The notes below the pieces were generated by a model, which was not told the origin of the DNA, did no database searches, and worked only from the letters and a program-made list of their open reading frames with translations. Made by a program: the position numbers and the translations under genes. This document shows, in pieces, positions 45,176-59,168 of a DNA stretch of 64,000 nucleotides; position 1 is the stretch's first letter, and every line of letters starts with the position of its first letter. The stretch comes from Bolinopsis microptera (taxonomy: Eukaryota; Ctenophora; Tentaculata; Lobata; Bolinopsidae), in contig NC_087081.1 in assembly GCF_026151205.1 (NCBI RefSeq), forward strand, positions 15,488,837-15,552,836. Reading direction: 5' to 3'.

Positions 45176-45736
45176 GTTCGCTGTATTGAAACAATTTCAA
45201 GGACTGTGGATTATTTTAAGCTCTTTGTGCATGGTATCTTTATTATTTGCGTGACATTTAAATAACTTTTTCAAACCCCCTTGCGTAAAATGTGAATAAT
45301 TCCTCAGTTTATAGATTTTCTCACCTAAGTCGTTACGCTATAAGTATAATATTTAATAAAATGGGTACAATAAACAACTTTTTTGGATTTATTCTTTGAG
45401 CTACAAAGATGATATTTTGTTAAGCTGTTTGTTCAAAATATGTTTCAGTGTTATCATTGTGTTATGAGTAATTTGGCATAATAATACATCCGTCTCTTTT
45501 ATTGTCAATAACTACAAAATGTTCATAATTTCGTTTTTAAGAATCTTTAAATGTTAAATATAACTTTGCAGAACACAACATTTAAAATTAAAATTAATGC
45601 AAATGCTAGCAACTGATGCGAAGGAACATGAACATGAAATGATAAACAAAATGAAGTCACCATTTGCAAAAGATCGACCAATCAAGCTTACATTTAGAGG
45701 AATAATTATTTGAAAACTATCGCTACCGAGCGTAGG
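45176..45736. other. 3' flank of lectin copy E
   Basis: The 3' UTR-like sequence matches that of the other copies to about 45610 (AATAAAATGGGTAC near 45356), then unique sequence up to a C run at 45740-45755. No gene seen. Confidence 0.6.
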
Positions 45737-45759
45737 GGCCCCCCCCCCCCCCCCCGAGA

Positions 45760-46075
45760 GTAGTTATAGTTGCAGTTATGCTCATATCAGATAAAGAGTA
45801 GTACACATTACACATTACCGAGAGTAGTTATAGTTGCAGTTATGCTCATATAAGATAAAGAGTAGTACCGAGAGTCGCTACCGAGAGTAGTTATAGTTGC
45901 AGTTATGCTCATATCAGATAAAGAGTAGTACCGAGAGTCGCTACCGAGAGTACAAAATAGTTGCAGTTATGCTCATATCAGATAAAGAGTAGTACACATT
46001 AGTATCGCTACCGAGAGTAGTTATAGTTGCAGTTATGCTCATATCAGATAAAGAGTAGTACACATTAGGACGTGA
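45760..46075 (+). repeat. Irregular tandem repeat with GTTATAGTTGCAGTTATG core
   Basis: Five copies of a core (GTTATAGTTGCAGTTATGCT, CATATCAGATAAAGAGTAG) with variable spacers (ACATTA, CCGAGAGTCGCTA). Unit spacing is about 58-75 bases. Confidence 0.85.
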
Positions 46076-46175
46076 GGAGGATTAGGAATCCTCGAACTAC
46101 ACTAAATACTGTATCATGACATTCTGAGCGAAGTAAGAATGTGGTCTCAACTTCATGGTAACTTCTCCAATTTAC

Positions 46176-46295
46176 CTGAATAACAAGCTGTTCCTTCTCA
46201 TGTTGGGTTTGTTCAACCAACTTCAAACAATCTTTTATGTAGAGCAAGGCTTCCTGTTCTCGACGTTCCGTCTCCGAACATCTGTATTGTAACGC
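46176..46295 (-). CDS. Coiled-coil gene, exon
   Basis: 40 complete codons between acceptor AATTTCAG and donor GTAAATTG. The peptide begins ALQYRCSETERREQEALL and ends KLVEQTQHEKEQLVIQ. Just upstream the acceptor neighbourhood (GGCGTTACAATACA) is present three times in tandem, giving several near-identical acceptor-like sites. Phase 0 both ends. Confidence 0.8.
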
Positions 46296-46985
46296 CTGAA
46301 ATTGAATGTATTGTAACGCCTGTAATTGTATGTATTGTAACGGTTTCAGCTCTACGGTTCCACTCGACTTTCATCTTCACATATATTTCCCGCAATTCTT
46401 TTCCTGAACGGTTGCCACACCCCCTTTAAATTTTAATTAAAACTTCACAGACATGAATTATCTTGCACTGTTTACAAATAAACGAAAGAAAGCGAGGCCG
46501 GACTTTTGGATCACCGTACCCTGTTATTCTGTTACTATAGATGCAATGCACCTATGTACCTATGTTGAGTGTGTTTTTGCATCATCCAAATTCCAAAACT
46601 ACCCACTTTCGAATCTAAAATGCTCAAACAATTTACTTAAAGTTATATTATTCGTTACGGCCCCATAAGAAAAGTCTGCACGGCAGAGTTTCTGCCAAAT
46701 AGCGACTAATGTTTCCGATAAAAAAGCAAAACTTGAACTTAATACGTAATATTTCTCTTTAAACGTTCCGTATCTAAATGCAATGTTGGCAGCATTATTA
46801 TATTGAGAATATTTTTCGGTTATGTAGCGTATTATAGTTGGGCTTTTGATGCAGTTTAGCCTAGTCTTGGCGGATAAATGTAACCCAATTACTAATTCCT
46901 TTACAGACTACAGTTGCAGTAGTCACTAATTGGTTTTAATTACTCATCAGTAGTCAATGAATTGCTAATATCGCACAAATTACTG
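46296..46985. other. Intron; no gene seen
   Basis: AT-rich, with small open frames lacking motifs. Confidence 0.5.
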
Positions 46986-46988
46986 GCT

Positions 46989-47085
46989 AATTAAACGGTA
47001 AGTGGTTGCTAATTAAACAGTAATTGGTTGCTAATTAAACGGTAATTAGTGGCTAATTAAACGGTAATTGGTTGCTAATTATACG
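46989..47085 (+). repeat. 22-bp tandem repeat (GCTAATTAAACGGTAATTGG)
   Basis: Five imperfect copies of a 22-23 bp unit in the intron just downstream (gene sense) of exon 47107-47196. Confidence 0.8.
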
Positions 47086-47106
47086 CTAGAATAACTTGTT
47101 AATCAC

Positions 47107-47196
47107 CTGGAAGTCCTTGGTGATATCTTCGTTGTTGACGTTAGCTGAGTTGAGTAGAGCATCGTGGTTGTCGGAGCTATCCTGGAACTTACTTAC
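47107..47196 (-). CDS. Coiled-coil gene, exon
   Basis: 30 codons between acceptor CTGTTACAG and donor GTGATTAA. The peptide is VSKFQDSSDNHDALLNSANV followed by NNEDITKDFQ. Phase 0 both ends. Confidence 0.75.
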
Positions 47197-47304
47197 CTGT
47201 AACAGGAGGTTATGTTACCTTCTGGCACGTGACAGCTATTGACCAATCAGATTTCAGTATTGAATAATCTAACAATCAAACCCAGAATCGCGGTCACGTG
47301 TTAA

Positions 47305-47835
47305 TGGTTCTGTTGACACGTGGTTCAGTTGGCACGTGGTTTAGTTGACACGTGGTTCAGTTGACACGTGGTTCAGTTGACACGTGGTTCAGTTGACACG
47401 TGGTTCAGTTGACACGTGGTTCAGTTGGCACGTGGTTCAGTTGGCACGTGGTTCAGTTGACACGTGGTTCAGTTGACACGTGGTTCAGTTGACACGTGGT
47501 TCAGTTGACACGTGGTTCAGTTGACACGTGGCTCAGTTGGCACGTGGTTCAGTTGACACGTGGTTCAGTTGACACGTGGTTCAGTTTACACGTGGTTCAG
47601 TTGACACGTGGTTCAGTTGACACGTGGTTCAGTTGACACGTGGTTCAGTTGACACGTGGTTCAGTTGACACGTGGTTCAGTTGACACGTGGTTCAGTTGA
47701 CACGTGGTTCAGTTGACACGTGGTTCAGTTGACACGTGGTTCAGTTGACACGTGGTTCAGTTGACACGTGGTTCAGTTGACACGTGGTTCAGTTGGCACG
47801 TGGTTCAGTTGGCACGTGGTTCAGTTGGCACGTGA
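47305..47835. repeat. 16-bp array carrying CACGTG, about 33 copies
   Basis: The unit TTGACACGTGGTTCAG is repeated with very little variation (TTGGCACGTG in a minority). Every unit contains CACGTG, the palindromic E-box/G-box core bound by bHLH-ZIP factors. It fills the intron between exons 47841-47912 and 47107-47196. CACGTG also recurs singly in flanking sequence. It is not CRISPR: there are no unique spacers. Confidence 0.95.
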
Positions 47836-47840
47836 CTCAC

Positions 47841-47912
47841 CTGAGCTCTAAGTCTGGTATTCTCGTCTCCCAGGTCTGTAAATTCCTTCCGTAACTTATC
47901 TATAACCACGTT
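47841..47912 (-). CDS. Coiled-coil gene, exon
   Basis: 24 codons between acceptor ACCTCTCAG and donor GTGAGTCA. The peptide is NVVIDKLRKEFTDLGDENTR followed by LRAQ. Phase 0 both ends. Confidence 0.8.
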
Positions 47913-48073
47913 CTGAGAGGTAATTAGTTAATTAGCTAAATAAATCAATTAGGTAACAAGTCGAAAATAAACCCATTTCTTACAAACTCAGTTCCAGCAC
48001 AGTTCAACATATTTAGAAGTAAAGAAGATCCTTGAAATAATCTAACTCATCTCTTACAGATTACAGATCTTAT

Positions 48074-48145
48074 CTTTTGAATAAAGATAAGAATAGGCGC
48101 CCACACCAGCTGGTGTGGGCGCCTATTCTTATCTTTATTCAAAAG
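48074..48145. repeat. Perfect 72-bp palindrome without spacer
   Basis: The 36 bases at 48074-48109 (starting CTTTTGAATAAAG, ending CCCACACCAG) are exactly reverse-complementary to 48110-48145. The centre is CAG|CTG. Confidence 0.9.
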
Positions 48146-49380
48146 GCACACCTTCATAGACCGTTTAAATGAAGGTTAAAACCGTGTTATCACAGCCCTA
48201 CAGAGCACGGTGTTGGACACACCACCACATTATCTGACAGCTGTTAAACATTGTTCTTTATCTCTTATTTAGGACTCTGAGATACTGATCTTGAGAACAA
48301 TAGTGTCAGGCCGTGAGTAGTGATATGACGCATCTGCAGTTATGCGATACTACTCTAATCTTTTTTAACGTCGTCGGATTTAAAGGCACGACGTTTCAGC
48401 AAGTCCAAGTCAAAATATCCTTTCACAATGGGCACATTTTATCATTTGCTGACTAACGAAATTTATCAACCAAAGAGGCGACCAGTTTGAATAGCCTTTC
48501 GGTATTGAGTTAAAATTCATAAATTGCTAATAATCGATATTACTCGCATATTTATATTATGTATTATGTGATCATGATATAAATAGAATTTCATAATGAC
48601 AAATCGCCCCAAATGAATTAGTTCCTCGCATTTCACAGATTCTCCACCAGAATATCTTAGACAATAGCTCCACAACAGGTGTCCCCTGTATAACTCCACA
48701 ACATCATTAAAGTGTCCTCTGTTAAAGTGTCTAACCCCACGCAAATAACAGGTTAGCTATCCTGTTAAACACGCGACTAGTAACATGCGCGATTGCTTTA
48801 AAGATTTCTGATTAGATTATATTTTTCATGCATTTTGGGTGATTTGGGAATTCTTTTCCTATGCCAACTATTTCTTGCGTCACATTTTTGATAACGATAT
48901 ATTGAACGTTGTTGAAAGTTGAAAGTATTATATTCAAAAGAACTTGTTCCTCTTAGTTACTCGATTATGACTAAATATTTTAAAGGATTTAAGGCCCGGC
49001 ATGTTGCTTGAGTACCAAAGATGAAGGTTTTAAAGATATAAATTGTTTCTAAAGCGTTTAGCACTAAGATACAAGACTCGATTCTCTGACAAACCCATAC
49101 CATTGTGTTGTCCCAACTTGAAAACCTAATCGCGCACAAGTCATCTTAGAGCAATGAAATTATCGTTAGTGGCACGGTGAAAGACTGGTTAAATCCAGGA
49201 CCGCAGGTTATATAATATGATCTGCTTAACCAATAACCAGGGGTAATGAGGTGCACGTGACACAAAATGAGGTGCACGTGACACAAAAATATCTGTCCTT
49301 TTCTTTTAGATCGGTACTATGCATATTGAGATGGTTTGTTTTGCACGATCTTGTATCTTGAGCGGCTTATGCCGTATACA
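48146..49380. other. Intron; no gene seen
   Basis: Unique AT-rich sequence. A duplicated AATGAGGTGCACGTGACACAAA at 49236-49287 is the only repeat seen. Confidence 0.5.
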
Positions 49381-49632
<252 letters not shown>

Positions 49633-49840
49633 TTGTATCTTGAGCGGCGTATGCGGCCACTAGATGTCAGGAAGATCATAAAATAGTTTTATTTACCATT
49701 ACATTATTAGTTCTCCCTTAAAATCACTCATACCCTTTTGAAATTTGTATGCTTTTTCGAGCACCTATAATTGAACTCAAAGTTCATTATTCAAGGACCC
49801 GGCATGTAACCTAATACCCTGATATCTCGGGATCGCTGCT

Positions 49841-50304
49841 ATTAAGGGGGCAGGGGGGGTCCTCATGGAAATTTTATTTTATCAAAATCGATTTTTTAGT
49901 TGTTTCTAATAGAGGGGAGTGATGTCTATCAGCGGCTTTTAATCCCATAGAAAAATATTGTTCCTAGCCGAAATTATTGCCGGTCAAAGGTCAGCGCTTG
50001 TGTGTAATTGTATTGAGCAAGAGATTTTTGATCGCGCGTCCTGAAAATCGACTCTAAAAATCTATCTTCTCCTACATTTTTTGAGCGATCACTCTGAAAC
50101 TTTCAGGATATGTTCTAGGGACCATTTAGAAGAGATAAGCCGGATGGAATTTTGAGATAGGCCTTCAAAATTTTGTATTCGATTTTGAAAATCTTGGACC
50201 TCGTTTTTTGATGATTCAAGATTTTCAAAATCGAATAAAAAAATTTTGAAGGCCTATCTCAAAATTCCATCCGGCTTATCCCCCCCCCCCTGCCCCCTTA
50301 AGCC
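49841..50304. mobile_element. Fold-back element with G-rich terminal repeats
   Basis: Left end TTAAGGGGGCAGGGGGGG and right end CCCCCCCTGCCCCCTTAA are inverted repeats flanked by TTAA or TA. An inner inverted repeat covers GATAAGCCGGATGGAATTTT and more (about 50136-50278). It shares a TTTTTAGTTGTTTCT motif with sequence near 25500 and 36440. Probably a small relative of the G-ended element at 22.3 kb. Confidence 0.65.
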
Positions 50305-50984
50305 CCAAAATCAGAGTTTAAAAATACAACAAATTGTAAATACTACTAAACAACACCCTGGTAGATTTACCTGACAATCTAAGATAAAAGATGAAGCAAA
50401 GTTGCACATTTATAACCACATCTCGCAAGTAGTGAACTCTGTACTGTTGTAAAAGATGATTCAGAATTTTATTATTTTCTTATTTTAGGAGTTTAGGGAA
50501 ACAAGATCATTTAGTTTGGGGAAACATTTAGTTTAGGGAAACAAGATCATCACAAGCGATGTATGTGGATTCTGGTGAGGCATATTTTTAGATGCGTGAC
50601 AGTCATTCTAGGATTTGATTGGTCAATAGTGGAAGCTGATTGGTTAATTGCTGTCACGTGTCAAAAAATATGCCTCACTTCCCCACTTAAATCAACGTCT
50701 ATTGTATCTATATGAATACGAATACTTCAACAAAGTTAAGGTTGCATTTCTAATAACAAAACGAAATCTACATCTAGGCAACAAACTAATAAAATACATA
50801 ATAAAATAGTCAACAAATTCGGACTACAAACATCAACTGGCAGTCGTTTATATTCATAAAACATCTCAAAACAATCAAGCGAAGTGAGCAATGAACATTC
50901 AGATGTAAAACAACTTCAAAAAAAGAGTTTATACTATATATACTATATCGCACCCCACTCACACATCCACCCCACTCACACATT
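50305..50984. other. Intron; no gene seen
   Basis: Unique AT-rich sequence with a short direct repeat (TTTAGTTTAGGGAAACAAGATCAT and variant near 50500-50550). Confidence 0.5.
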
Positions 50985-52128
<1,144 letters not shown>

Positions 52129-54169
52129 ATCTGATTGATTCTGATTGATTTTGACAGATTCTGACTGATCAACTGGCTAAGTAAAGTATTTTTGTCAAGC
52201 TGTATCGATTAAGTTACCCCTTATATAATAACTAACCTAAACCTCACCTAAACACAAGATACTCAATTAATACATAATCACTCCGGGATTATAGCTGAAC
52301 CTCAATATAAAGTAAAGAAATTATTTAGAAGCACTGACACTAATTATTATAACATGGTCCCACATCAGACTAAAGACTACGTATAACAGTACGGACAAGA
52401 AAATCTGCTTTAAACTCAAAGTGGTAATATAAAAACGGCCAAAAATTTAGAGTCCAGCACCAAGGCCTTCGCAATCCTAAACCAAAATAACGGACAAAGC
52501 CGTGGAGGTAAGTAATACAATAGTGATGTTACCATGGCAACACGTTAAGAGAATGCTATATCACATTATTATATAGAGCAACACTATGTCCCTGCCACCA
52601 TATAATATATCTTCTCTATATTTGAGGAGGCGAGTTTAATATCTACAAGAATCACGAACAGTGGATTTTCACCAAAATTAAATTCACCAATTATTATTTT
52701 CACAAATTCTATCATCAGTAAACTCTGAAGAACGACAATGTTTATAATGTTATAGTGAGATTTTTCCTAAAACAAGATGTGAAGTTCTTGGAGCACTCTG
52801 CAACTTGCACGCTTTTTAAATTTTAACCGAGTAATTATCAAATCATAACCATCGAAACAATTGGTAAAAATGGCACATCCATGTACATTATTATTAGTCT
52901 TGAACCATTAAATCATCTCGTTGTGCAACAATAGCCTCTTTTTGTTATAATTTAGTTACTCTACATGTACTTGGGTTGTCATTTAATGTGTATTTTTTTC
53001 CATTTCACCCTTTTGTAAAAAGGCAATAGTGTATTATAAATCAAAACCTATGTATTATAAATCAAAACCTCTATTTACTGCGGAGTTTGGGGAAGGAAAC
53101 AACCGCGGTAAATCGGGTTTTGCGGTAAATCTTTTTGTTCACATTATGCATGTTAAGCCCTATTAGAGGGAAGAAATAGCCTCAGTAAATCGGGGCGCGG
53201 TAAATCAGGGTTTTACTGTATTTTAAAACTTGTAAACGTCAGTAGCTTTATCTTTATGTTGGACCTGTGCCAGGTTACCTGGTCTCTGTCAGAGGATTCC
53301 ATGTCATTAGAGCAGCACTCTTTTATTCTAAATTGTACTTCGAAATCCGAGTTACTTATTATTGGACATACTTATTCATTGCTTTTGCCGTATTGTAAGT
53401 AGTAAGATTGGCGTGAAGCTGTCATGGCAAAGATCTGTCAAAATTATCTGGTAGAATCTCTAATTACAATTGTTAAGAGTCAAGACCAGATATCGATCCT
53501 TTCTCTCCATCATCAAGTGAAGAGAGATCAGCCCATACAACTCAATCTTCTCAAACTAATCGAGAACGAATGAATAATGAATATAAATTATTCATATACA
53601 AAACCCTGAATAAAAGGCAATGACTGGAAATCAAACGGCAAAACTTAAAATAGACCTATGACTTGTTTAGTCTTTTTGACCTTTTTGTCTTTACGTTGTT
53701 TACGTCAACTCAAACTCTAGTCAGTGGTCTACAATCCGGGCATTTAAATAAAACTAGCTTGGTATTTGTATAATCCATTTAGTATGAGCTTATGAGGGCC
53801 GTGAGGCCTCATTTTAACCCTCGTTTCAATCCGCACTCTTCATGTATAATCGCAGATTTGATGTGTCTTTCAAATTGTCTAGGCTACGGTCTAAGGATCG
53901 TTATTAAGAATTTAATTATTAGTATTTAATATTCATCTAGAAAGGGATCGATATTTAATCAAGAAACAAATAAAGTCCGGCGGATTAGAAAACAGTAACA
54001 TAGACAGTAGACACAGTCGAATCCACGAATTAGTCGTTAAGTACTAAGCTGCAGGCTTGGTAATGTCCCCCTACTTCCAAGGCATCACACAAAAGCTTTC
54101 AAAATGTGTAGGGCTTTAAAGATCTTTGAGGCCCAAGTTAGTGTCGAGATGAGCGGGAGATCTGTAACA
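52129..54169. other. Intron; no gene seen
   Basis: About 2 kb of unique AT-rich sequence on both strands with no exon-like frame. Short direct repeats GTATTATAAATCAAAACCT (53034, 53052) and CGGTAAATCGGG variants (53105-53210) are present. Confidence 0.5.
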
Positions 54170-54426
54170 TTCACTCTACTCTAATAATGTGAACATTACA
54201 GGATCTGTAACACTTTTATAAGCTTCCACAGCACTGCACTCAAATGAACTAAAAGGAACTCAAAGGAACTATGGCAGCTCAATATATCAAAGGAGTCATA
54301 TCTCTAATGAGCAATACGAACAGTGTGCTTTGTGGCGTGCAATGGTAAATACAACTCTCCGAACTCAGAACTTGTATGTCACGTGACTCATCAATCATCA
54401 TGTGACCCATTAGTAAGTGTCGAAAT
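54170..54426. repeat. Direct duplication flanking GA arrays, copy 2
   Basis: See copy 1 at 50985-51266. Confidence 0.8.
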
Positions 54427-55329
<903 letters not shown>

Positions 55330-55618
55330 CAGACTGTAAAATGTCCATCAAATTAATTTGGGTAATCCGGTAATTGGCAAAAGTTTCCGCCGAGCTGCGA
55401 ATATGTACCAGTTAACTCATTTATGGCGATGTTTCGCAAACTGCGACTAAAATCGTTACCGATATGAGCCAGTACCGGGCTCGAAACAGTTCCACTGTCT
55501 ATTTCATTTTATTAATCGATTCAAGTTTAAATCGAATCAATCAATGAAATTAGTATGTACTCAGTTTACTGATTTAGTACAGACTACCGGATCACAGTAA
55601 CCGGAGTGACTAAGTGAG

Positions 55619-56015
55619 GGCCGAACATTAAGTTTACTTTGTTCCGAATATTAAGTTTACTTTGTTCCGAACATTAAGTTTACTTTGTTCCGAACATCAA
55701 GTTTACTTTGTTCCGAACATTAAGTTTACTTTGTTCCGAACATTAAGTTTACTTTGTTCCGAATATTAAGTTTACTTTGTTCCGAACATTAAGTTTACTA
55801 TCTTCCGAACATTAAGTTTACTTTGTTCCGAACATTAAGTTTACTTTGTTCCGAACATTAAGTTTACCTTGTTCCGAACATTAAGTTTACCTTGTTCCGA
55901 ACATTAAGTTTACCTTGTTCCGAACATTACGTTTACTTTGTTCCGAACATTAAGTTTAATTTGTTCCGAACATTAAGTTTACTTTAATCCGAACATTAAG
56001 TTTATTTTGTTCCGA
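55619..56015 (+). repeat. 23-bp tandem repeat, about 17 copies
   Basis: Unit TTTGTTCCGAACATTAAGTTTAC with few variants, close to exon 56112-56244. Confidence 0.95.
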
Positions 56016-56111
56016 TAGTGCACTCAGTTTGTAATTATCGTACTGGAATTCAAACTAATTAAACTAATTAAACATTGGAAATTTTAAATAAAAGTTATGT
56101 TATATAACCAC

Positions 56112-56244
56112 CTTGACATTGAGTTGCTCTTTGTAGAGTTGAGAGTTAGTTTCGTTCTCTAAATTTGCCGCTTCCACCTCCTCTACTTTTCCTCGAACGT
56201 GATTCATGTCGTCCAGTAGCTCGTCTTTTTCAGCTGCAATTTTA
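56112..56244 (-). CDS. Coiled-coil gene, most upstream exon found
   Basis: The acceptor is TTTACAG (start 56244), or alternatively ATTGCAG with start 56233; the donor is GTGGTTAT. The peptide starts KIAAEKDELLDDMNHVRGKV and continues EEVEAANLENETNSQLYKEQ, a typical charged coiled coil. It leaves in phase 0, compatible with exon 47841-47912. Upstream exons should exist because neither acceptor gives a start codon. None could be placed before the window end. The gene as seen spans 45.5 kb and encodes roughly 560 residues of mostly coiled coil. The exact family (centrosomal, cytoskeletal or trafficking type) is not recognisable to me. Confidence 0.7.
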
Positions 56245-57300
56245 CTGTAAACTATCTAAAGTTTTAGTGTTCTTGAAAGGCATAATAGGAGTTCCTGCTA
56301 CCATAGAGCAATTCATGATAAATCACGTGTAGAGCTTACACGTGTTCAAAAAGTTCAAAAATGCGATTCGAAATTACAGTTAATAGTTAGCAATCAGCTG
56401 TTTTAACTTTAAAAGAAATCTGATCTTCCAGTTCAGTTACGTTTCTGGTTAGAATAGTTAGAATAGTTAGAATAGTTAGAATAGTTAGAATAGTTAGAAT
56501 AGTTAGAATAGTTAGAATAGTTAGAATAGTTAGAGTTAGGTGCAGTGATTTTTTTAACAGCGTAAATATGACCCATGTACTGCAGTGTAAACGTATATAC
56601 AGGAGGCTGCAACACCATACCATTGTTTGCTAATACTTGCTTATTAGTTATTTACTAACTTTGGGGCTTGTTCTTTTCATACACTCGGTATATATATAAT
56701 AGTAAGGTTTACTTTTCTCTGGTGTGACCAAATATCAAGTTGTTTTTATTTTATAAAACATTGAACGATGTGATTCACATTGAGAGTCTTTAAATCTAGG
56801 TAAACTATAGGTGAAAATATAATATTAATCATAAGCTAAAATGTACTAATCTTTGTATTCTAAATGGGGAAAAAGAAGAAACATTGTCAGTCAGTCGAGA
56901 AAATTGTCAGTCAGGCTATATGGCAGCTTTGTAGATGTTGTGACTATGCTAGTAGTGGTCCCAGGCTTGCGACTGGAATTGCGGTGTTAAATCGATTTAA
57001 TGGTATACCAACGATCCACCTCCCACTCGTTGTTTGGTACAAGTAGCATTAATAGTGTTAGCTGTAGCCATTTATAGCAAGAATCTTAAAACTAAAGGGG
57101 ATGACAAGGAAAAGAGGAAGGAAAAAGAAAAACGGGACATACAATTAATTAAAGTATTTATAGGAGCATTAGATATTGTAATTACAAGCTTCAATAATAA
57201 ATCACTGACTAAAACTTCTAATTAAAATGACACTTGGTACGCTCGCCCATTTTCACTGGTCAGTCTGAACTTCGGTTTAGCACGTTGTACACTTATTCAC
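56245..57300. other. No gene confirmed; two short plus-strand frames
   Basis: Contains the 9-bp repeat at 56450-56532. Frames at 56864-57046 (starting MGKKKKHCQSVEKIVSQAIW) and 57034-57225 (hydrophobic start VALIVLAVAIYSK, then a Lys/Glu-rich stretch) could be a small membrane protein split by a frame change. There is no homology signal and no splice evidence. Confidence 0.35.
56450..56532 (+). repeat. 9-bp repeat (TTAGAATAG), about 9 copies
   Basis: Perfect tandem of TTAGAATAG; translations give ILT or SNY repeats and are not genes. Confidence 0.95.
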
Positions 57301-57364
57301 CTAAGTTTCAGAATTTGTTCAGTTTAGCAGAGTTAGTACCCGTGTTTCAATAAATCAAAAGATA

Positions 57365-58297
57365 TCAGGGGAGTTCTTTAATAATGTTACGGTCATATAG
57401 AATACCGAACTTCCTGAAAACGTTATCATATTTCCTCAGACAACGTTTAATGCCTTTAATCAGTCTATCACGGCTATATCCTCTATCAATTAGAATTTTG
57501 AATATTTTGTGAAGATGGGAGGTAAAGATATCCAATCTAGTGCAAACATTACCATATCTAAGAACTTGACTTGAAAAAACGTTGTAGCCAACCTCGGTTG
57601 GGATGTTACTGTGAGGAAATGTAAGGGATACAACATGAAAATTAAAATCATCAGTTTTGTTATACACTGATATTTCTAGTCCTTCTGTGGAAATATTAAT
57701 ATTTAAATCAAGGTAGTTAATGATTTTATTATTGGAACCAGCTCGCTCCATCTCCAATGAATTAGGATAAATATCTTTAATCAATTTATGAAAGTAAAGG
57801 TAGTTAATAATAGATAAATCGTCAACATATCGTTTATTATTGGATAATATCTTTGCTAATCCCATTTTCTTTTCCTGAAGTAAACATTTCATATAATTAA
57901 ATTCCTTTTTGCCAACAGTGAGATCAGCTATAGGGGAACTTGAATTTCCACCCATAGGAATACCCTTGGTTTGTATGAATACAATCCCATCGAAGACGAC
58001 ATAAGTGTTATAAATAATAAATTTAACAGCCTCTTTTAGGTCATCTTGACTAAAGCAGGCATGAGAATCATAGGTTTTATTGGAAAAGAAACATGTATTA
58101 CTGTCTCTTTTAGAAATACAAATATATCTATTACGGTCTGAAAATATTAAATCAACAACTTCATTAATCATATTCTCTACTTCAAACAAGTCTAATCTGG
58201 TATAAAGAGTAGTAAAATCATATACTTGTATATTATAAACATCGCTATTTTTGATAGCTTCAAGGAATTCACTTGAGGAATCTATGCTCCAAAACAT
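57365..58297 (-). pseudogene. PLE reverse transcriptase, C-terminal part (palm and thumb)
   Basis: 310 codons. Motifs: VYDFTTLYTRLD (motif A), KGIPMGGNSSSPIADL (motif B), RYVDDLSIIN (catalytic YVDD), NYLDLNINI and FPHSNIP downstream, and a basic C-terminal thumb (RLIKGIKRCLRKYDN) ending KELP. The catalytic Asp residues are intact. The frame is shifted relative to the upstream RT part; the overlap around 58269-58297 marks the break. Confidence 0.85.
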
Positions 58298-59166
58298 GTT
58301 TATACCCGCTGTTGTTGTAGATTGCCTCGCAGTATTTCTTGAAGTATTTCCTCAAAAGTTTCAGACAACAGTTAACTTGGACGTTAAGTTGTTTCGTAAC
58401 GCAAAAACGGGCACCTGCAATGAACCTCGCCTTGTAAGGGTTCTTATGAAGCTTAGGGTTCCAGAAGATGCGTGCTAGTCGCAAGTTTTTATCTTCAACT
58501 TGTACATTAAATCTCTCCTTTAGACTCTCAGATATTTTATTGACATAATGAGTCTCGTCTTCGCTACAGGGTTTATATGTATCATTACCTATACATTCTA
58601 GAGTATTAGGATCAAAACCCATTTCATTGACAAGAGTTTTTACATAAAACTTTTTACAAATAAATGAAAAATTACCAGAAGCTTTGTCGATACTGCAAAT
58701 AATGTATTTACTTTTCAGCAATTTAAGACTTCTTTTAACATCATCTTTTTCCAGTGTGTTTTCTTTTATTTCAAATGTTTCAGGAAAGTTTTTCTTGTAA
58801 TATTCAATACGATTGGAAACTATTGATAACACTTTTTCCTTCCAATCGCTGAACTTTACTTCTTTTTGACAGTACTTTCTACTTTTTGATTTTATAAATT
58901 TATCGACAGCTTCGGTAACTGACATATATATCTCATCTGGAGATTTAAATGTGGGAATTCTGTATTTACAACCGTAGGAAAGTAATTCCATAAGTTCAAC
59001 ATTATCAACAATATCTAAATTACCAGTAACTGCATGTCCACGAGGAGGATAATTGAAAGGGGAGGAGTGGCAATCGCATGGACTATCTAAAATAGATTTA
59101 ATATCAGAAATAGAAAGTTTCTTTAAGAATGAAGCATAGTTACAAATAGAAAGACTTATAGGATCA
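58269..59166 (-). pseudogene. PLE reverse transcriptase, N-terminal part (fingers)
   Basis: An open frame runs from about 59168, just after an in-frame TAA, to 58269. It contains CDCHSSPFNYPPRGHAVTG, a Cys/His-containing region common to this clade, then CSIDKASGNFSFICKKFYV and ARIFWNPKLHKNPYKARFIA (PKLHK-type motif 2). It ends YKHVLEHRFLK, where the frame is lost. Supports RT of the Penelope-like group. Confidence 0.8.
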
Positions 59167-59168
59167 TT

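Noticed and set aside
47305-47835. Regularly spaced short repeats resembling a CRISPR array
   Set aside because: The unit is a continuous 16-bp tandem repeat without unique spacers, in an animal intron.
56404-56450. Possible extra coiled-coil exon (NVTELEDQISFK) after CTAACCAG
   Set aside because: The donor (GTTAAA) is poor and its phase does not fit exon 56112-56244; it is also adjacent to a 9-bp repeat.
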